In this document: in pieces, positions 25,610 to 35,179 of the stretch
Layout: each line of letters opens with the position of its first letter
How positions within the stretch are numbered: position 1 is the first letter of the stretch
Source of the DNA: Prevotella sp.
GTDB taxonomy: Bacteria; Bacteroidota; Bacteroidia; Bacteroidales; Bacteroidaceae
Direction: 5' to 3'
DNA length: 64,000 nucleotides
NCBI GenBank assembly: GCA_022775105.1
Contig: JALFIX010000030.1
Location: forward strand, 1 to 64,000
Notes under the pieces: generated by a model
Seen by the model: only the letters and a program-made list of their open reading frames with translations
Told to the model about the DNA's origin: nothing
The model's database searches: none
Made by a program: the position numbers and the translations under genes

Positions 25610-25764
25610 TTACCCAACGCCCATTTTTACGACCTCCTTCACGCCCGAGCCCCATCTTTCAATGTATGAGGTACTATAGAGCACATTGGCGATGAGCTTG
25701 TTTTCAATTCCAACTGGCGGTGCTCGTCTTTTCTTATCAATATATCTAATTCCTCGTATGTCAT
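25610..25764 (-). pseudogene. collapsed remnant of an AlbA/Schlafen-type ATP-binding protein
   Basis: From the ATG at 25764 the first frame reads MTYEELDILIRKDEHRQLEL, which looks like the N-terminus of AlbA_2/Schlafen-type ATP-binding proteins (the ...E..LEFK region). Close to LKTS a shift of frame gives NKLIANVLYSTSYIERWGSG and then VKEVVKMGVG and a stop at 25610. That matches the RNPLIANVFYRAGYIERWGSG region near the C-terminus of the same family. Thus the two ends survive and the several hundred residues between them are lost. A promoter matching the consensus (25791-25821) still stands upstream. Confidence 0.65.
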
Positions 25765-25790
25765 AAAATTGAATATCTCAATATCGTCGA

Positions 25791-25821
25791 CAAAATTAAA
25801 TAAAAAAATCTGTTTTTCCAA
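25791..25821 (-). promoter_or_regulatory. residual promoter of the pseudogene
   Basis: On the minus strand TTGG (25818-25821), 19 nt and TAATTTTG (25791-25798) match the consensus with one change. It may now drive the GT2 and GT8-like genes downstream. Confidence 0.5.
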
Positions 25822-25882
25822 CGATATATCAAAAATCTCTCAATTTATTTTGCCGAACATGTAGAAATACTCACTTTTCATT

Positions 25883-25937
25883 CCTTAAACGTTATTCTTT
25901 GCAAAACTAATGCCTTAGCTACCTTGTGTATTTCTTT
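25883..25937. repeat. duplicated gene 3' end, copy B
   Basis: This segment spans the end of wzx and its downstream flank. Read on the minus strand in the wzx frame it gives KKYTR, stop, LRH, stop, FCKE, stop, a degenerate version of the GT8-like C-terminus KNYTKQLKHLFCRK. The two copies flank a 2.1-kb segment with the GT8-like gene, a GT2 gene and the pseudogene. Confidence 0.7.
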
Positions 25938-27463
25938 ATCAGACATTTGTTTCTTGAATAATTCACAAACATAGTCTTCTCATCATTAGTAAAGCCAAAC
26001 ACATATACCGCCCCGACCGTGGAAATTGCACTCACTGTGCATACAGCCAACAAACGCATAAATCCGCTTGGCATCGCTAACATCACGAGTAGGGGAGGGA
26101 TTGCTGATACTGCACTCACTATTGCTGATTTTATATATACCTCGCGAATAAAACTCCTTCCGCTCATCTTAATCAGATCCTTAACGAGATAGAGCCGAAG
26201 GAACATCAGCACAAGATATACTCCGAAATATATGTAATAAGAGTATAGAGGATTGGCACCAAATCTAAAAGCTATGTATGTGAGAGGGAAGTTGCTCACC
26301 TCCACAATGCCAACTATTATCATATATCGCTTGATATTGCCAGTGGCATGTAGCGCAGTTATCAATGTGCCCGAAAACATGTTTATAGCCGTGATATATA
26401 ATGTCCATCTTACAAAAGAAACAGTGTATTCAGGAACCTCAATAAGCCATAAATTCAGAATGTACTCTGTTTCGAGACAGATGGGAATCAGAAAGAACAA
26501 GCAAAGGAAGAACGAGAACTTGGCTCCTCTGAATACTAACTTGTGCATCTCCGCCAATTCTCCGGCGGCATAACTCTTGGTTATCTGTGGAGAAAGGGCT
26601 ACCATAAAATTGGATATGAACTGACTTACGGCATTATTTACCTGGACGGCAATTCCTCTTGCCGCATTCAATGTCACTCCAAAGAATATGTTGATGAGCA
26701 GATTCACCCCACTGCCATTGAGCTGGTAGGCACCCTGCGCCAGAAAGTTCCAACCGGCGAATCCTGTCATCTGTCGCAGTAATGGCTTGTCGTAAATGAA
26801 CTGGTAATGGGCTTCCTTAAAGTTCCTGTTGCAATATAATCCGTAGATTAACCGGATTGACAGCGAGAGCAGAAACAAGAGTAAGGCATAAGTCTTTAAT
26901 TTGTCAAACGGGGAGATGTAAAGTGTATATACAATTGCGAGCTTCATCACTATCTCAAAAATGCCGATATAGGCGAATGTGGTCATTTTCTCGTGTGATA
27001 TTATGCTGGCGTTGTATGGAACACTAATAAGCCCCATTATGTATGTCGCTATGGATAGCTGATATACAAAATTGGCGGATTCCATCCTGTCTGCGGGTAT
27101 ATTGACTTCGCTGTTAAGAAACCATAGTCCTATAGTTTCTCCAATCAACAGCACCACAATCGACAGGGTGAACATCACGTTGAGCGATGTGGAGAACACT
27201 CGTTTTAGCTTCTCCGTATCGCCTTTTCCCAACTCAAAGGTCAGAAAACGGGAAATGGAGTTGGTGAGCGAGCTTGACATTATACTGAACATAGCTACAA
27301 ACCCACCAACTACATTGTAAATACCATAATTGCTTATCCCAAGCGAATCAAGAATGATTCGACTGGTAAACAGCGAAATCACCATTGAACAAAACATCCT
27401 GATGTAGAGTGCAATGGTGTTTCTTGCTATTCGCCTGTTATTCGCTTGGGTCTCTTGTGCCAT
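25919..27463 (-). CDS. wzx: Wzx-like polysaccharide flippase
   Basis: The 514-residue protein has about 12-14 membrane segments and starts NRRIARNTIALYIRMFCSMVISLFTSR, typical of Bacteroidota oligosaccharide flippases of the MOP superfamily. Wzx moves the undecaprenyl-linked repeat unit across the inner membrane for Wzy. It follows the LruC gene by 16 bp and is the first assembly gene of the locus. The reading frame stops at 25919 inside the duplicated segment, while the related copy continues for nine more codons, so this C-terminus may be slightly truncated. Confidence 0.9.
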   Translation of the reverse strand: MAQETQANNRRIARNTIALYIRMFCSMVISLFTSRIILDSLGISNYGIYNVVGGFVAMFSIMSSSLTNSISRFLTFELGKGDTEKLKRVFSTSLNVMFTLSIVVLLIGETIGLWFLNSEVNIPADRMESANFVYQLSIATYIMGLISVPYNASIISHEKMTTFAYIGIFEIVMKLAIVYTLYISPFDKLKTYALLLFLLSLSIRLIYGLYCNRNFKEAHYQFIYDKPLLRQMTGFAGWNFLAQGAYQLNGSGVNLLINIFFGVTLNAARGIAVQVNNAVSQFISNFMVALSPQITKSYAAGELAEMHKLVFRGAKFSFFLCLFFLIPICLETEYILNLWLIEVPEYTVSFVRWTLYITAINMFSGTLITALHATGNIKRYMIIVGIVEVSNFPLTYIAFRFGANPLYSYYIYFGVYLVLMFLRLYLVKDLIKMSGRSFIREVYIKSAIVSAVSAIPPLLVMLAMPSGFMRLLAVCTVSAISTVGAVYVFGFTNDEKTMFVNYSRNKCLIKKYTR

Positions 27464-27479
27464 TAATCAACATTAAATA

Positions 27480-29432
27480 CTATTCAGACAATGGAGTGAC
27501 CACCGCATCTTCTTTGGGATAGGCATACCAGTTGCCGTACTCTGAATTGTTGAAGTTCACACCCCATAGTCCGATGAGGGGATAGGCGGTGTGTATGTTT
27601 TTTCTCTCTTTGGGCCATTTCCAGTCGCCTGCCATGCATAGTGCTTGAGGCGATTTCTGGTTGTTAAGGAGGTCTGTCATCGAGAACTCACGGTCCAGTG
27701 TGCCGTCTTCGTTATATACCTTCAGTGAGAAATTCATACGTTGTGTTTCCATTGTTGCGTTTTCTGGCCAATCTATGCTGTTCAGGGTGACAGCTTTTTT
27801 TGTGGCTTTGGTCGAAGTCGTATTTACCATTGTTTTCGTATCTACACCGAACAGGTCGTGTACCTCACCGAGCAAAGTGCCGTTGTAATAAACCTCCGTC
27901 TTGCGCTTGGCACCGGTAGCCAACAATTTCACCTCTTCCGTGTGGGTTGAGGTGTTGGGAGTCACCTTCAGAACGACATCGTTGAAATCGAAGTCGTTGT
28001 CCATACCGGCATTCTCGAAAGCCAATGTCCACGACTGGAGCTGGGGTTTAGTGGGTGGGGTGATGTATTCGGGATGTTTATCAATGACATCCTTGTTCCA
28101 TTTGCTGTTTTCTGTACTTTCGGTAAAATACGGTATGTACGGCTCTCCCTTTGAATTGGAGAGGGCAAAGGTTACGTCGTTGCAGTCGTAGTCACCACCT
28201 CCAAGATCGTCATCCAGGCCCATGAATGTGAAGTTGTCATAGATAGCTATGGCACTTCGGAAGTTGTTGCTTCCTGTGTTCATGTTTGCACAAGAATAGT
28301 TGGCACTGTATTGTGGCATATTACTTTCGCTCACGCCCAGATTCTTAAGAATTGTCTTCTGGGCGGAACTTAACGCACCATTGGTTCTCAGGTAAAATCC
28401 GAATTCCATGCCTTTGGGTATGGACAGCTTGAATGTGATGCCTCGGATAGCTGTCACCCTGTCGCCATAGTATTCGTTAACATTCAGCGTGTTCCATGCG
28501 TCATCGCCCTTGCGAACCGAGTTTGCGGGTGATTGGGTCGGCTTTGCGGGGTCGTCCCTGTAATCGAAATTGGCATCGTACCATTCAGGCTTGTTATCTA
28601 ACTGGTACTGCACCTTGGCTTTCCCATTGTAATAGTCGAGTGTCAACACTTCCGCTATGTCCTGGAATACGATGTCGTTGTAAGTTTCTTTTGAATGGTA
28701 ATAATAGCCTAATGTACGCGCTCCAGTCTGTCCTGTGTGTCCGTAAAGGAAAGAGATAACAATGTCGTTGTTTGACAATAATTCTCCACCTTCAAGGAGT
28801 TTGTTGGTCTTGATCTCGTAGTCAATAAGGGTGGACAGGTTGTCTTTGGAATTCTTGGACTCCACCAAGGCTGTCTTTACATCCCCCCATCCCCACGGGC
28901 CGAAATTCAGATAACCGCAGTCTTCGAGAATGCTCTTGCCGTAGAGCGAGGAGGCGGTGGCAGCGCGTGTGCTCGCTCTTTGTGGGGCTGGAGCAGCTCC
29001 ACGTGTAGCCGACTCCGACTGGAAATTAACATCTATTACCTTGGCATTGTAGCCCGTAAGGTTTATCTGTCGGTATTGTTTGGGCGACACGCCATCGTCA
29101 TACACTAATCCGAAGCTGTTGCCGATGCCTTGGGGAACATCAAGGAACATTACGCCGCTTCCCTTAAGGTGCTTCTGGCCAAGAATGGTCACGTTTTCGT
29201 TCATTATTGTCTGGGCGGTGATGTCGGCTTCATCATCAATGGAAATGTCCAACTGTACAGTTTCGGAGGTCATCCATGTCTGTTTTGGATCCACGCTCTT
29301 CAGCGGCCATTCGCTGTTTTCACCGTTCTCACTTCCCGCCAATCCAAGGTCTTCGCTGCAGGCGGAAAAAGCCATTGCAAAGACAAATGTTATCCACAAT
29401 GCGGGATTTAGTTTTTGCATAAACGTTTTCAT
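27480..29432 (-). CDS. LruC-domain (DUF4842) lipoprotein
   Basis: The 650-residue protein has a lipoprotein signal (FAMAFSACSED, Cys near residue 26), a variable N-terminal half, and then the LruC/DUF4842 signature: GGGDYDCNDVTFAL (about 412-425) and DNDFDFNDVVLKV (about 476-488). The Asp/Asn-rich DxDxND words look like calcium-binding loops. The protein should be anchored in the outer membrane or on the surface. It is a paralogue of the next gene (29466-31349) and lies between the export genes and wzx in one operon, which suggests a role in holding or shaping the polysaccharide at the surface; this is inference. Confidence 0.85.
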   Translation of the reverse strand: MKTFMQKLNPALWITFVFAMAFSACSEDLGLAGSENGENSEWPLKSVDPKQTWMTSETVQLDISIDDEADITAQTIMNENVTILGQKHLKGSGVMFLDVPQGIGNSFGLVYDDGVSPKQYRQINLTGYNAKVIDVNFQSESATRGAAPAPQRASTRAATASSLYGKSILEDCGYLNFGPWGWGDVKTALVESKNSKDNLSTLIDYEIKTNKLLEGGELLSNNDIVISFLYGHTGQTGARTLGYYYHSKETYNDIVFQDIAEVLTLDYYNGKAKVQYQLDNKPEWYDANFDYRDDPAKPTQSPANSVRKGDDAWNTLNVNEYYGDRVTAIRGITFKLSIPKGMEFGFYLRTNGALSSAQKTILKNLGVSESNMPQYSANYSCANMNTGSNNFRSAIAIYDNFTFMGLDDDLGGGDYDCNDVTFALSNSKGEPYIPYFTESTENSKWNKDVIDKHPEYITPPTKPQLQSWTLAFENAGMDNDFDFNDVVLKVTPNTSTHTEEVKLLATGAKRKTEVYYNGTLLGEVHDLFGVDTKTMVNTTSTKATKKAVTLNSIDWPENATMETQRMNFSLKVYNEDGTLDREFSMTDLLNNQKSPQALCMAGDWKWPKERKNIHTAYPLIGLWGVNFNNSEYGNWYAYPKEDAVVTPLSE

Positions 29433-29465
29433 AATAGTATAATTTTTTAAGTTAATAAATAATCG

Positions 29466-31349
29466 TTAATAATCCACACAGTTGCTCGTTACGGGTGAGC
29501 CATACCAGCTCCAATAGTTCACTTTGGTAGCATCCTTTGCCCAAGATTGGAATATATTGTATGCTGAAAAAATGTGCTTTCCTTCCAATGGCCATTTCCA
29601 TTCGCCAGCCACGAGCAGCGCCTCTGGCATCTTGCCGGGGGTGTCCGCCAGAGTTATCATGTCAGTGCAATCCTCGCACGTTCCGCGCTGTATCTCAATG
29701 TAGAACCTTCCGGCATCTGTGGCTACATTGTAGTCCTTGGGCCATCTTACGCAGTCCACCTGAACGAAAGGAGCAGAGGCTATGAACATGTTAGTGTTGA
29801 TGATGTCGGTATGCTGACCGCCCAACAGTTCATGAATCTCTCCCAAGTTCTGGTCACCATCCGGACCGTCATAGTGTAGATACATTCGTGACGTGCTGCC
29901 TGCCGCCATTACAGTGACGCAGCAAAGCTCGTTCTTCGTGTCGGGAACAATCTTGATGACGGCATCGTTGAAGTCGAAGTCGGCATCGCGTGCCACATCC
30001 TCGTAGGCAATGGTCCAGGGCATCACTTCGTCATATTCGGCAATGGGTTGCAAATCCGGCTCTACCACTCCGGGCTTGTATATGTCCATCTTTACAGTCA
30101 CACCAAATATTACGTCGTTGCAGTCCAGGTCGCTTCCGGTAATGTCGTTTTCCATACCCATCCACATCACGTGCTCGTGGTCGTCTATGAAACTGCGGAA
30201 ATTACCGTTTTCGTAAGTCACGTTCATCCTTTCCGCCGAAAAGCTGGTGCCCATGAAGTTGTCCCGGGTGGTGTAGGGTCGCACGCCATACCTCATCAGA
30301 CGGTCATACTGGTCGGGGCGTGGGGTCACGTCCCATCTGTCATAGAATCCTACGCGCATCCCCTTGGGCACGTCAACCTTAAAGGTAATGCCTCGCAGGG
30401 CTGTTATTCCCTTGCCATATCGTTTGTAGGCAGCCACGCTGCAATAGGCATCATCGTTGGCACGCAGTCCCCATGTGGGGTTTGAACTCCATGTGTCTTT
30501 CATGTCGAAGTTGGCGTCATACCAATGATTGGCAGTCACCCCATATTTCTCCGCCGTGGTCTCATTCACTTGATACTGCACCTTTGCCAACCCGTCGATA
30601 TAGTCATAGGCCTCTGTCTCTGCTATATCTACATATTGTATGTCCTCGTATGTTCCTGGCGAGTGGTAATAGTAGCCCAGTACGTGTGGCGTAGTGGACA
30701 GGCAGCTTCCCGCCACCCAGGTGATGTGGAACGGACCGTTCGATTCCAGTTCGTAATCGACATTCAGACCGTGTTCCGTCTTTGCGTTCACGCTTTCCTG
30801 ACTCATCATGTTCATCATGCTGTGCCAGTCGTCCATTTGCTCTTGATTGAACTGGTAGTATTCGGCATCTTCATGTGCGCTCTTTCCGTAGAGTGTGGTG
30901 GGAGTGTAGTTGGTCGTAGCGCGTGTGACAGTGGCATGGAGGCTCACGTTAGCCGTCTCTTCTGTCTTGCCTGTAAGTATGATCTTTTGCGACTCATACA
31001 TGGTCTTATTTATAGCTACGAGGCATATTTTATTGCCTTTGCCTTGTGGTACAGTCAGGATTGCAGTGCCGCTTCCTTCCACTGTTGCCATGTCGTATAG
31101 CATACCGCCAAACTCCTCGGACATCGCCCACAGCGTTGTCTTGTCTTCTGCTTTCACATCTACCTTCAGCGTCACCGTGGTTTTCCACCATTGCAGTGAA
31201 CTCACGTCGCCCCCAAGGTCTCTCTTGAAGGAGGCCTCCAAGCGCTGGTATTGCGTATAGCCTTCATCAGTGGAACAGGCTGCCAACATCAGTGAGGCAG
31301 CTATCGTCCATACTGTCATTTGTCTGAAACACCTTTTTTCCATAATCAT
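29466..31349 (-). CDS. LruC-domain (DUF4842) lipoprotein, paralogue
   Basis: This 627-residue lipoprotein (IAASLMLAACSTDEG) shares the layout of its neighbour: LYGKSAHEDAEYYQF, ALRGITFKVDVPKGM, then SDLDCNDVIFGV and DADFDFNDAVIKI. The two are clearly paralogues but much diverged, most of all in the first 150 residues, as expected for surface proteins under selection. Its ATG overlaps the stop of the OmpA-like gene (ATGA). A second ATG two codons later is also possible. Surface location is predicted from the lipobox; the ligand is unknown. Confidence 0.85.
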   Translation of the reverse strand: MIMEKRCFRQMTVWTIAASLMLAACSTDEGYTQYQRLEASFKRDLGGDVSSLQWWKTTVTLKVDVKAEDKTTLWAMSEEFGGMLYDMATVEGSGTAILTVPQGKGNKICLVAINKTMYESQKIILTGKTEETANVSLHATVTRATTNYTPTTLYGKSAHEDAEYYQFNQEQMDDWHSMMNMMSQESVNAKTEHGLNVDYELESNGPFHITWVAGSCLSTTPHVLGYYYHSPGTYEDIQYVDIAETEAYDYIDGLAKVQYQVNETTAEKYGVTANHWYDANFDMKDTWSSNPTWGLRANDDAYCSVAAYKRYGKGITALRGITFKVDVPKGMRVGFYDRWDVTPRPDQYDRLMRYGVRPYTTRDNFMGTSFSAERMNVTYENGNFRSFIDDHEHVMWMGMENDITGSDLDCNDVIFGVTVKMDIYKPGVVEPDLQPIAEYDEVMPWTIAYEDVARDADFDFNDAVIKIVPDTKNELCCVTVMAAGSTSRMYLHYDGPDGDQNLGEIHELLGGQHTDIINTNMFIASAPFVQVDCVRWPKDYNVATDAGRFYIEIQRGTCEDCTDMITLADTPGKMPEALLVAGEWKWPLEGKHIFSAYNIFQSWAKDATKVNYWSWYGSPVTSNCVDY

Positions 31350-33061
31350 TCTGTTATCTTTTTTACAATCACCTTACCGTTTTCCATTTTCCATGGCTTT
31401 TTGCCTTCCATGGCATCCATCACATCTTTCAGATATTCGGCTTGTGGAGTTGAGCCTGCCTTTTTCAGGTATTTGCGGGCGTCAGTAAAACGCTTTGTCT
31501 CCACGCATCCGCAAGCTGCATTGAGGTTGGCAGTCTTGTCCTCAGGATACTGTCGGGCTGCTATCAGCAGGGCGTCAAGCCAGCCGTCGCAGCCTTCCTC
31601 GTAACTCTGCGCCACGAGATACATCTCCTCGGTGCTCAGTGCCTCGGGATGGGTGTAGATAAGGCGGCGGGCCTCTTTCACCGGATAGTGTCTCACTACA
31701 TATTCTATTATATAGTCGGTGTGGCGCAGTCCGGGATATACATGTCGCAAAAGCCAGTTGTATGGTCTGCCGCCATCTACTTTCTTTAGCATCGCCTCTT
31801 TTTCGTCGAGGTCCATTTCAAGGTCTATCACGTCGAGCAGTTCCTTGCGGCTGTCTGTCACGTATTGTGGCATAACGGGTGTCTCCACGATGCCTTCCCG
31901 TTCGTACCAAACATTTCCCTTCACCCGGCGGCTCTCGCCATTTGTTTCTATAAACGTGCGGAGGTTGTCCCAGTCCTCGGGGGTGTAGTGTGTCTGCACT
32001 ATGGATTCGGCGATGCCAAACTTCCGGCATACGTGTGACTTCAGTGCCTGGGTGCGGCCTTTGGCAAGGCGGGTGTTGTTGGAGTAGGGGCTTTCGGGCG
32101 AGGCATAGCCGTGAAGCACAACACGTTGCACCTTGAATGACTTGTCAAACAGTGCATTCTCTATTGTTTTGTTCAAACGCTGAAGCTCTTCGGGATTGCG
32201 GCGATAACGTGGGTAGATGACTGTCTCGTTGACGGGGAAGTCAAGAAACGCGCGCCCTTGGATGGTGCGGATCTTGGTGTCCTCGGGGTCAGGCAGCTTG
32301 AATGGCAGCGTGGGCACTGTGCGCAGACGGGTGTCATAGACTATAGGAGCAACGGGTGTTATGGGCAATTCCTTTCTGCCCAAAAGAGCTATGGTTACAC
32401 CTATTTTTATATTTGTGCGCATGTCGAGCGGCGAGCCTGTCTTTACGCCGTTGAAGTGGTCGTTGAATATGGTATGGCTCAGTTCCATACCCAACTTCAG
32501 CCTGTCGCTTAACTTATAGGTGATGTCAAGACCTGCCCTTGCAGCGGGCACGACCCTACTCTTGGTGGAGTATGCCACGGAATAGGACAATGGCGTTTGC
32601 ATGGGGAATCCGAAGGTATATTCCAATCCTACGCCCGCAAATGCCTTCAGGTTCAGAGCCTTGCCCCTGTGCCCTGAAGTACGCAAGGCGTCGGTGATGT
32701 CAAAGGTGGCGTCGCCAAACAGTCCCAAACTGCTCCATCCCCAAGTGTCGGGCGACTCGCACTCCTGCACGTTGCGGCTCTTGTTGTAGTTGTATCTCAA
32801 TGCTGCGCGCCATCCCCATAAGGCGTTGAACTCCTCGCCGACACCAATGAAAAGTCCGCCAGACCATGGATAGGACGAGAACTCCGACATCGGGAGATTC
32901 TCGTTGGCTGACTTGTTGATGCCGCCATAAACCTGGAGGTATAGGCTATCCCTGCCTTTGATATTGCGGTCAGCCTTGGCTGTGCCGGCATACGCAATAT
33001 GACTGTAGGCAAGCAAGGTAACACAGAGGCAGCAGCAAAGATATAAAAAATGTCGTTTCAT
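31346..33061 (-). CDS. outer-membrane beta-barrel with OmpA-like domain and helical repeats
   Basis: After a signal peptide (ending SHIAYAG) residues about 40-230 form a beta-barrel-like region with alternating aromatic strands (WGWRAALRYNYNKS, LKLGMELSHTIF). Residues about 330-360 contain VVLHGYASPESPYSNNTRLAKGRTQALKSHV, the OmpA-like peptidoglycan-binding pattern, and the last 150 residues look like TPR repeats. Similar proteins (DUF3868-like) occur with fimbrial and polysaccharide genes in Bacteroidota. It lies 3 bp after the Wzc gene and overlaps the LruC gene, so it probably forms or anchors a surface complex with the two lipoproteins. Confidence 0.75.
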   Translation of the reverse strand: MKRHFLYLCCCLCVTLLAYSHIAYAGTAKADRNIKGRDSLYLQVYGGINKSANENLPMSEFSSYPWSGGLFIGVGEEFNALWGWRAALRYNYNKSRNVQECESPDTWGWSSLGLFGDATFDITDALRTSGHRGKALNLKAFAGVGLEYTFGFPMQTPLSYSVAYSTKSRVVPAARAGLDITYKLSDRLKLGMELSHTIFNDHFNGVKTGSPLDMRTNIKIGVTIALLGRKELPITPVAPIVYDTRLRTVPTLPFKLPDPEDTKIRTIQGRAFLDFPVNETVIYPRYRRNPEELQRLNKTIENALFDKSFKVQRVVLHGYASPESPYSNNTRLAKGRTQALKSHVCRKFGIAESIVQTHYTPEDWDNLRTFIETNGESRRVKGNVWYEREGIVETPVMPQYVTDSRKELLDVIDLEMDLDEKEAMLKKVDGGRPYNWLLRHVYPGLRHTDYIIEYVVRHYPVKEARRLIYTHPEALSTEEMYLVAQSYEEGCDGWLDALLIAARQYPEDKTANLNAACGCVETKRFTDARKYLKKAGSTPQAEYLKDVMDAMEGKKPWKMENGKVIVKKITE

Positions 33062-33064
33062 AAT

Positions 33065-35170
33065 TTAGTATTTGTAATTGTAGTAATATCCGTATCTATA
33101 TCCGTAATGTCCTGCCGGTTTCACGGCGTTGAGCACGATAGACAGGTTCTTGTACTTGCCGCTCTCCACATGCGAGTCGAGCAATGCCACCTGACGGCAT
33201 TGGAACAGACCTGCCCTCACGATGTAGAGCGTGCGGTCAGCGTGATGTCCAAGGATTGAGGCATCCGCCAACGTCTCGGTCATCGGACAGTCGATGATGA
33301 TAAAGTCATAAAGTGGGCGCATTGCCTCTATCAACTGCTGCATACGTGGGCTTGACAGCAACTCGGTCGGGTTGGGAGGTGTTGTGCCCACGGGAACAAT
33401 GCTTAGCGACGGATAGTCGCCATGGCTGTAGATGACTTGGTCAATGGATTCAACCTTCTCGCCAAGGTAGTCCGCCAGTCCCATCTGCATGTTGCCGAAA
33501 GTGCGGGTGGCGGTGGCTCGGCGAATGTCGCCGTCGATGAACAACACCCGCCTATGCTTGATGGCGAGGGTGAGGGCAAGGTTCATGCTTATGAACGTCT
33601 TGCCTGAACCGGGGAACATCGAGGTGACAAGATACACGTTCTTATGCTGACGTGTGTCGGACATGAACTCAAGGTTGGAGCGAAGGATGCGGAACGCCTC
33701 GTTTATGGCATTCTGATTGTCGTGTTGTACCACCAACGGCGTCGGCTCGTATATCCTCTTCTTCCTGCTCTCAAACAATTCACGAAGTCTCTTGCGCTTC
33801 TTCTCTTCTCCATAAAATGGAATCTCACCCACAATGGGTATCTGCGTCCTGCTTTCAATATCCATCTTGCCGCGCACCGAGGTGTTGAGGCTCTCCTTGA
33901 CAAACAGTACTACCGCCGGCAAGAGCAGTCCTATGAGCAGTGCTGCCAATATGATGCTTTTCTTGTTGGGGAACGTGGGGAATGAACTGCCATGTGGCAT
34001 GTCTATTATCTGTGTCGGCACAGGTGTGTAGGTCATGCTTATCTCGTTTTCCTCCTTCTTCTGAAGCAGGTAGAGATAGAGGCTCTCCTTCACCTTCTGG
34101 TCGCGCTCCACTGCCAACAGACGCTTTGCCTGGTCGGGACTCGCCACCACCTTCTCTTTCACGTCGGCATTAAATCCCTCCATCGTGCCTATCTGTATCT
34201 GCAACGTCTTGAGATAGTTGCTCACCGTTGCTATGATGTTCTGGCGTATCTCGTCGAGCCGCTCTTCCTGGCGTATGATTATCGGGTTTTGGGTGGATGT
34301 GCCTTCGAGGCTGTTCTTCAGTTTCAGCAGCAGGGCATTGTATTGGGCAATCTGCTCGCCCGCCTCGCCGCTTTCTAATCCTGTGTGTGAGGGCAACAGC
34401 TTGTAGCGCGACTTTGAGTCCTTCAGCATGTCGAGGATATACTGTGCCATGTGCATCTGGTTGCTCAGCTTCAGTATCTCCGCTTCCGACTCGGTCTGTT
34501 GCTGCAGGTAGAGGTCGCTCACCTGTTCGAGGTTGGTTATCTGGTGGCGTGCCTTGAATGTCGAGATGCTGTCATCCACATGGCTCAGTTCCTTGTCAAT
34601 CAGTAGCAGACGGTCGTCGATGAATCTTGCTGTATTGTCTGCCATCTCCCTCTTCTCCTCAAGCCATCGCTCGTTATATACCTTTATGATTGTGTTGAGC
34701 ACTTTCTCAGCTCTCTCCGGCGACACGTCCTGGTATTTCAGGTTGATGATGGTTGACTGCTCGTCGTCGAGGCTCACGCTGAGTGCTCCCTGTAGAGACT
34801 GTGCCGCACGTTTTGCCTTGTCCCTGTCTGTTATGCTGTCGAGACGGCAGGCAACATCCGTCAGCAGAGCCAACGACTTGTATTGCCTCAGCACGTTGGG
34901 CACGTTGGTCTGCTGCTGCACAAGGGCCATGTTGTTGAAGTCGTTGCCGCTCGCCGACTGTGCCACTGTTCCGCGGCTTGTCTCCAACTTCACCATCACC
35001 GCTGCCTCGCGGGTATATACGTCGGCAGTGGTCGAGAGATAATAGGTTGCCATAAAAAGCGCAACTGCCACCGAGGCTGCAAACCATCTGTAATGGCTGC
35101 GGCATAAAATCCAGAAATCCTGAATTGACATGAAGTCTTCTATCTGTATTCTTGATTGGGTCTCACTCAT
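33065..35170 (-). CDS. wzc: Wzc-like chain-length regulator and bacterial tyrosine kinase
   Basis: The 701-residue protein has two membrane segments (near 30-50 and about 405-425) flanking a long coiled-coil periplasmic region, followed by a BY-kinase domain with Walker A PGSGKT (520-525), Walker A' FIDGD, and Walker B FIIIDCP. The C-terminal tail HYGYRYGYYYNYKY holds eight tyrosines in 14 residues, the autophosphorylation cluster. Such proteins control chain length and export in the Wzx/Wzy pathway with the Wza-like partner, encoded 9 bp upstream. No odd residues are seen at the active site. Confidence 0.95.
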   Translation of the reverse strand: MSETQSRIQIEDFMSIQDFWILCRSHYRWFAASVAVALFMATYYLSTTADVYTREAAVMVKLETSRGTVAQSASGNDFNNMALVQQQTNVPNVLRQYKSLALLTDVACRLDSITDRDKAKRAAQSLQGALSVSLDDEQSTIINLKYQDVSPERAEKVLNTIIKVYNERWLEEKREMADNTARFIDDRLLLIDKELSHVDDSISTFKARHQITNLEQVSDLYLQQQTESEAEILKLSNQMHMAQYILDMLKDSKSRYKLLPSHTGLESGEAGEQIAQYNALLLKLKNSLEGTSTQNPIIIRQEERLDEIRQNIIATVSNYLKTLQIQIGTMEGFNADVKEKVVASPDQAKRLLAVERDQKVKESLYLYLLQKKEENEISMTYTPVPTQIIDMPHGSSFPTFPNKKSIILAALLIGLLLPAVVLFVKESLNTSVRGKMDIESRTQIPIVGEIPFYGEEKKRKRLRELFESRKKRIYEPTPLVVQHDNQNAINEAFRILRSNLEFMSDTRQHKNVYLVTSMFPGSGKTFISMNLALTLAIKHRRVLFIDGDIRRATATRTFGNMQMGLADYLGEKVESIDQVIYSHGDYPSLSIVPVGTTPPNPTELLSSPRMQQLIEAMRPLYDFIIIDCPMTETLADASILGHHADRTLYIVRAGLFQCRQVALLDSHVESGKYKNLSIVLNAVKPAGHYGYRYGYYYNYKY

Positions 35171-35179
35171 TATGGTATC

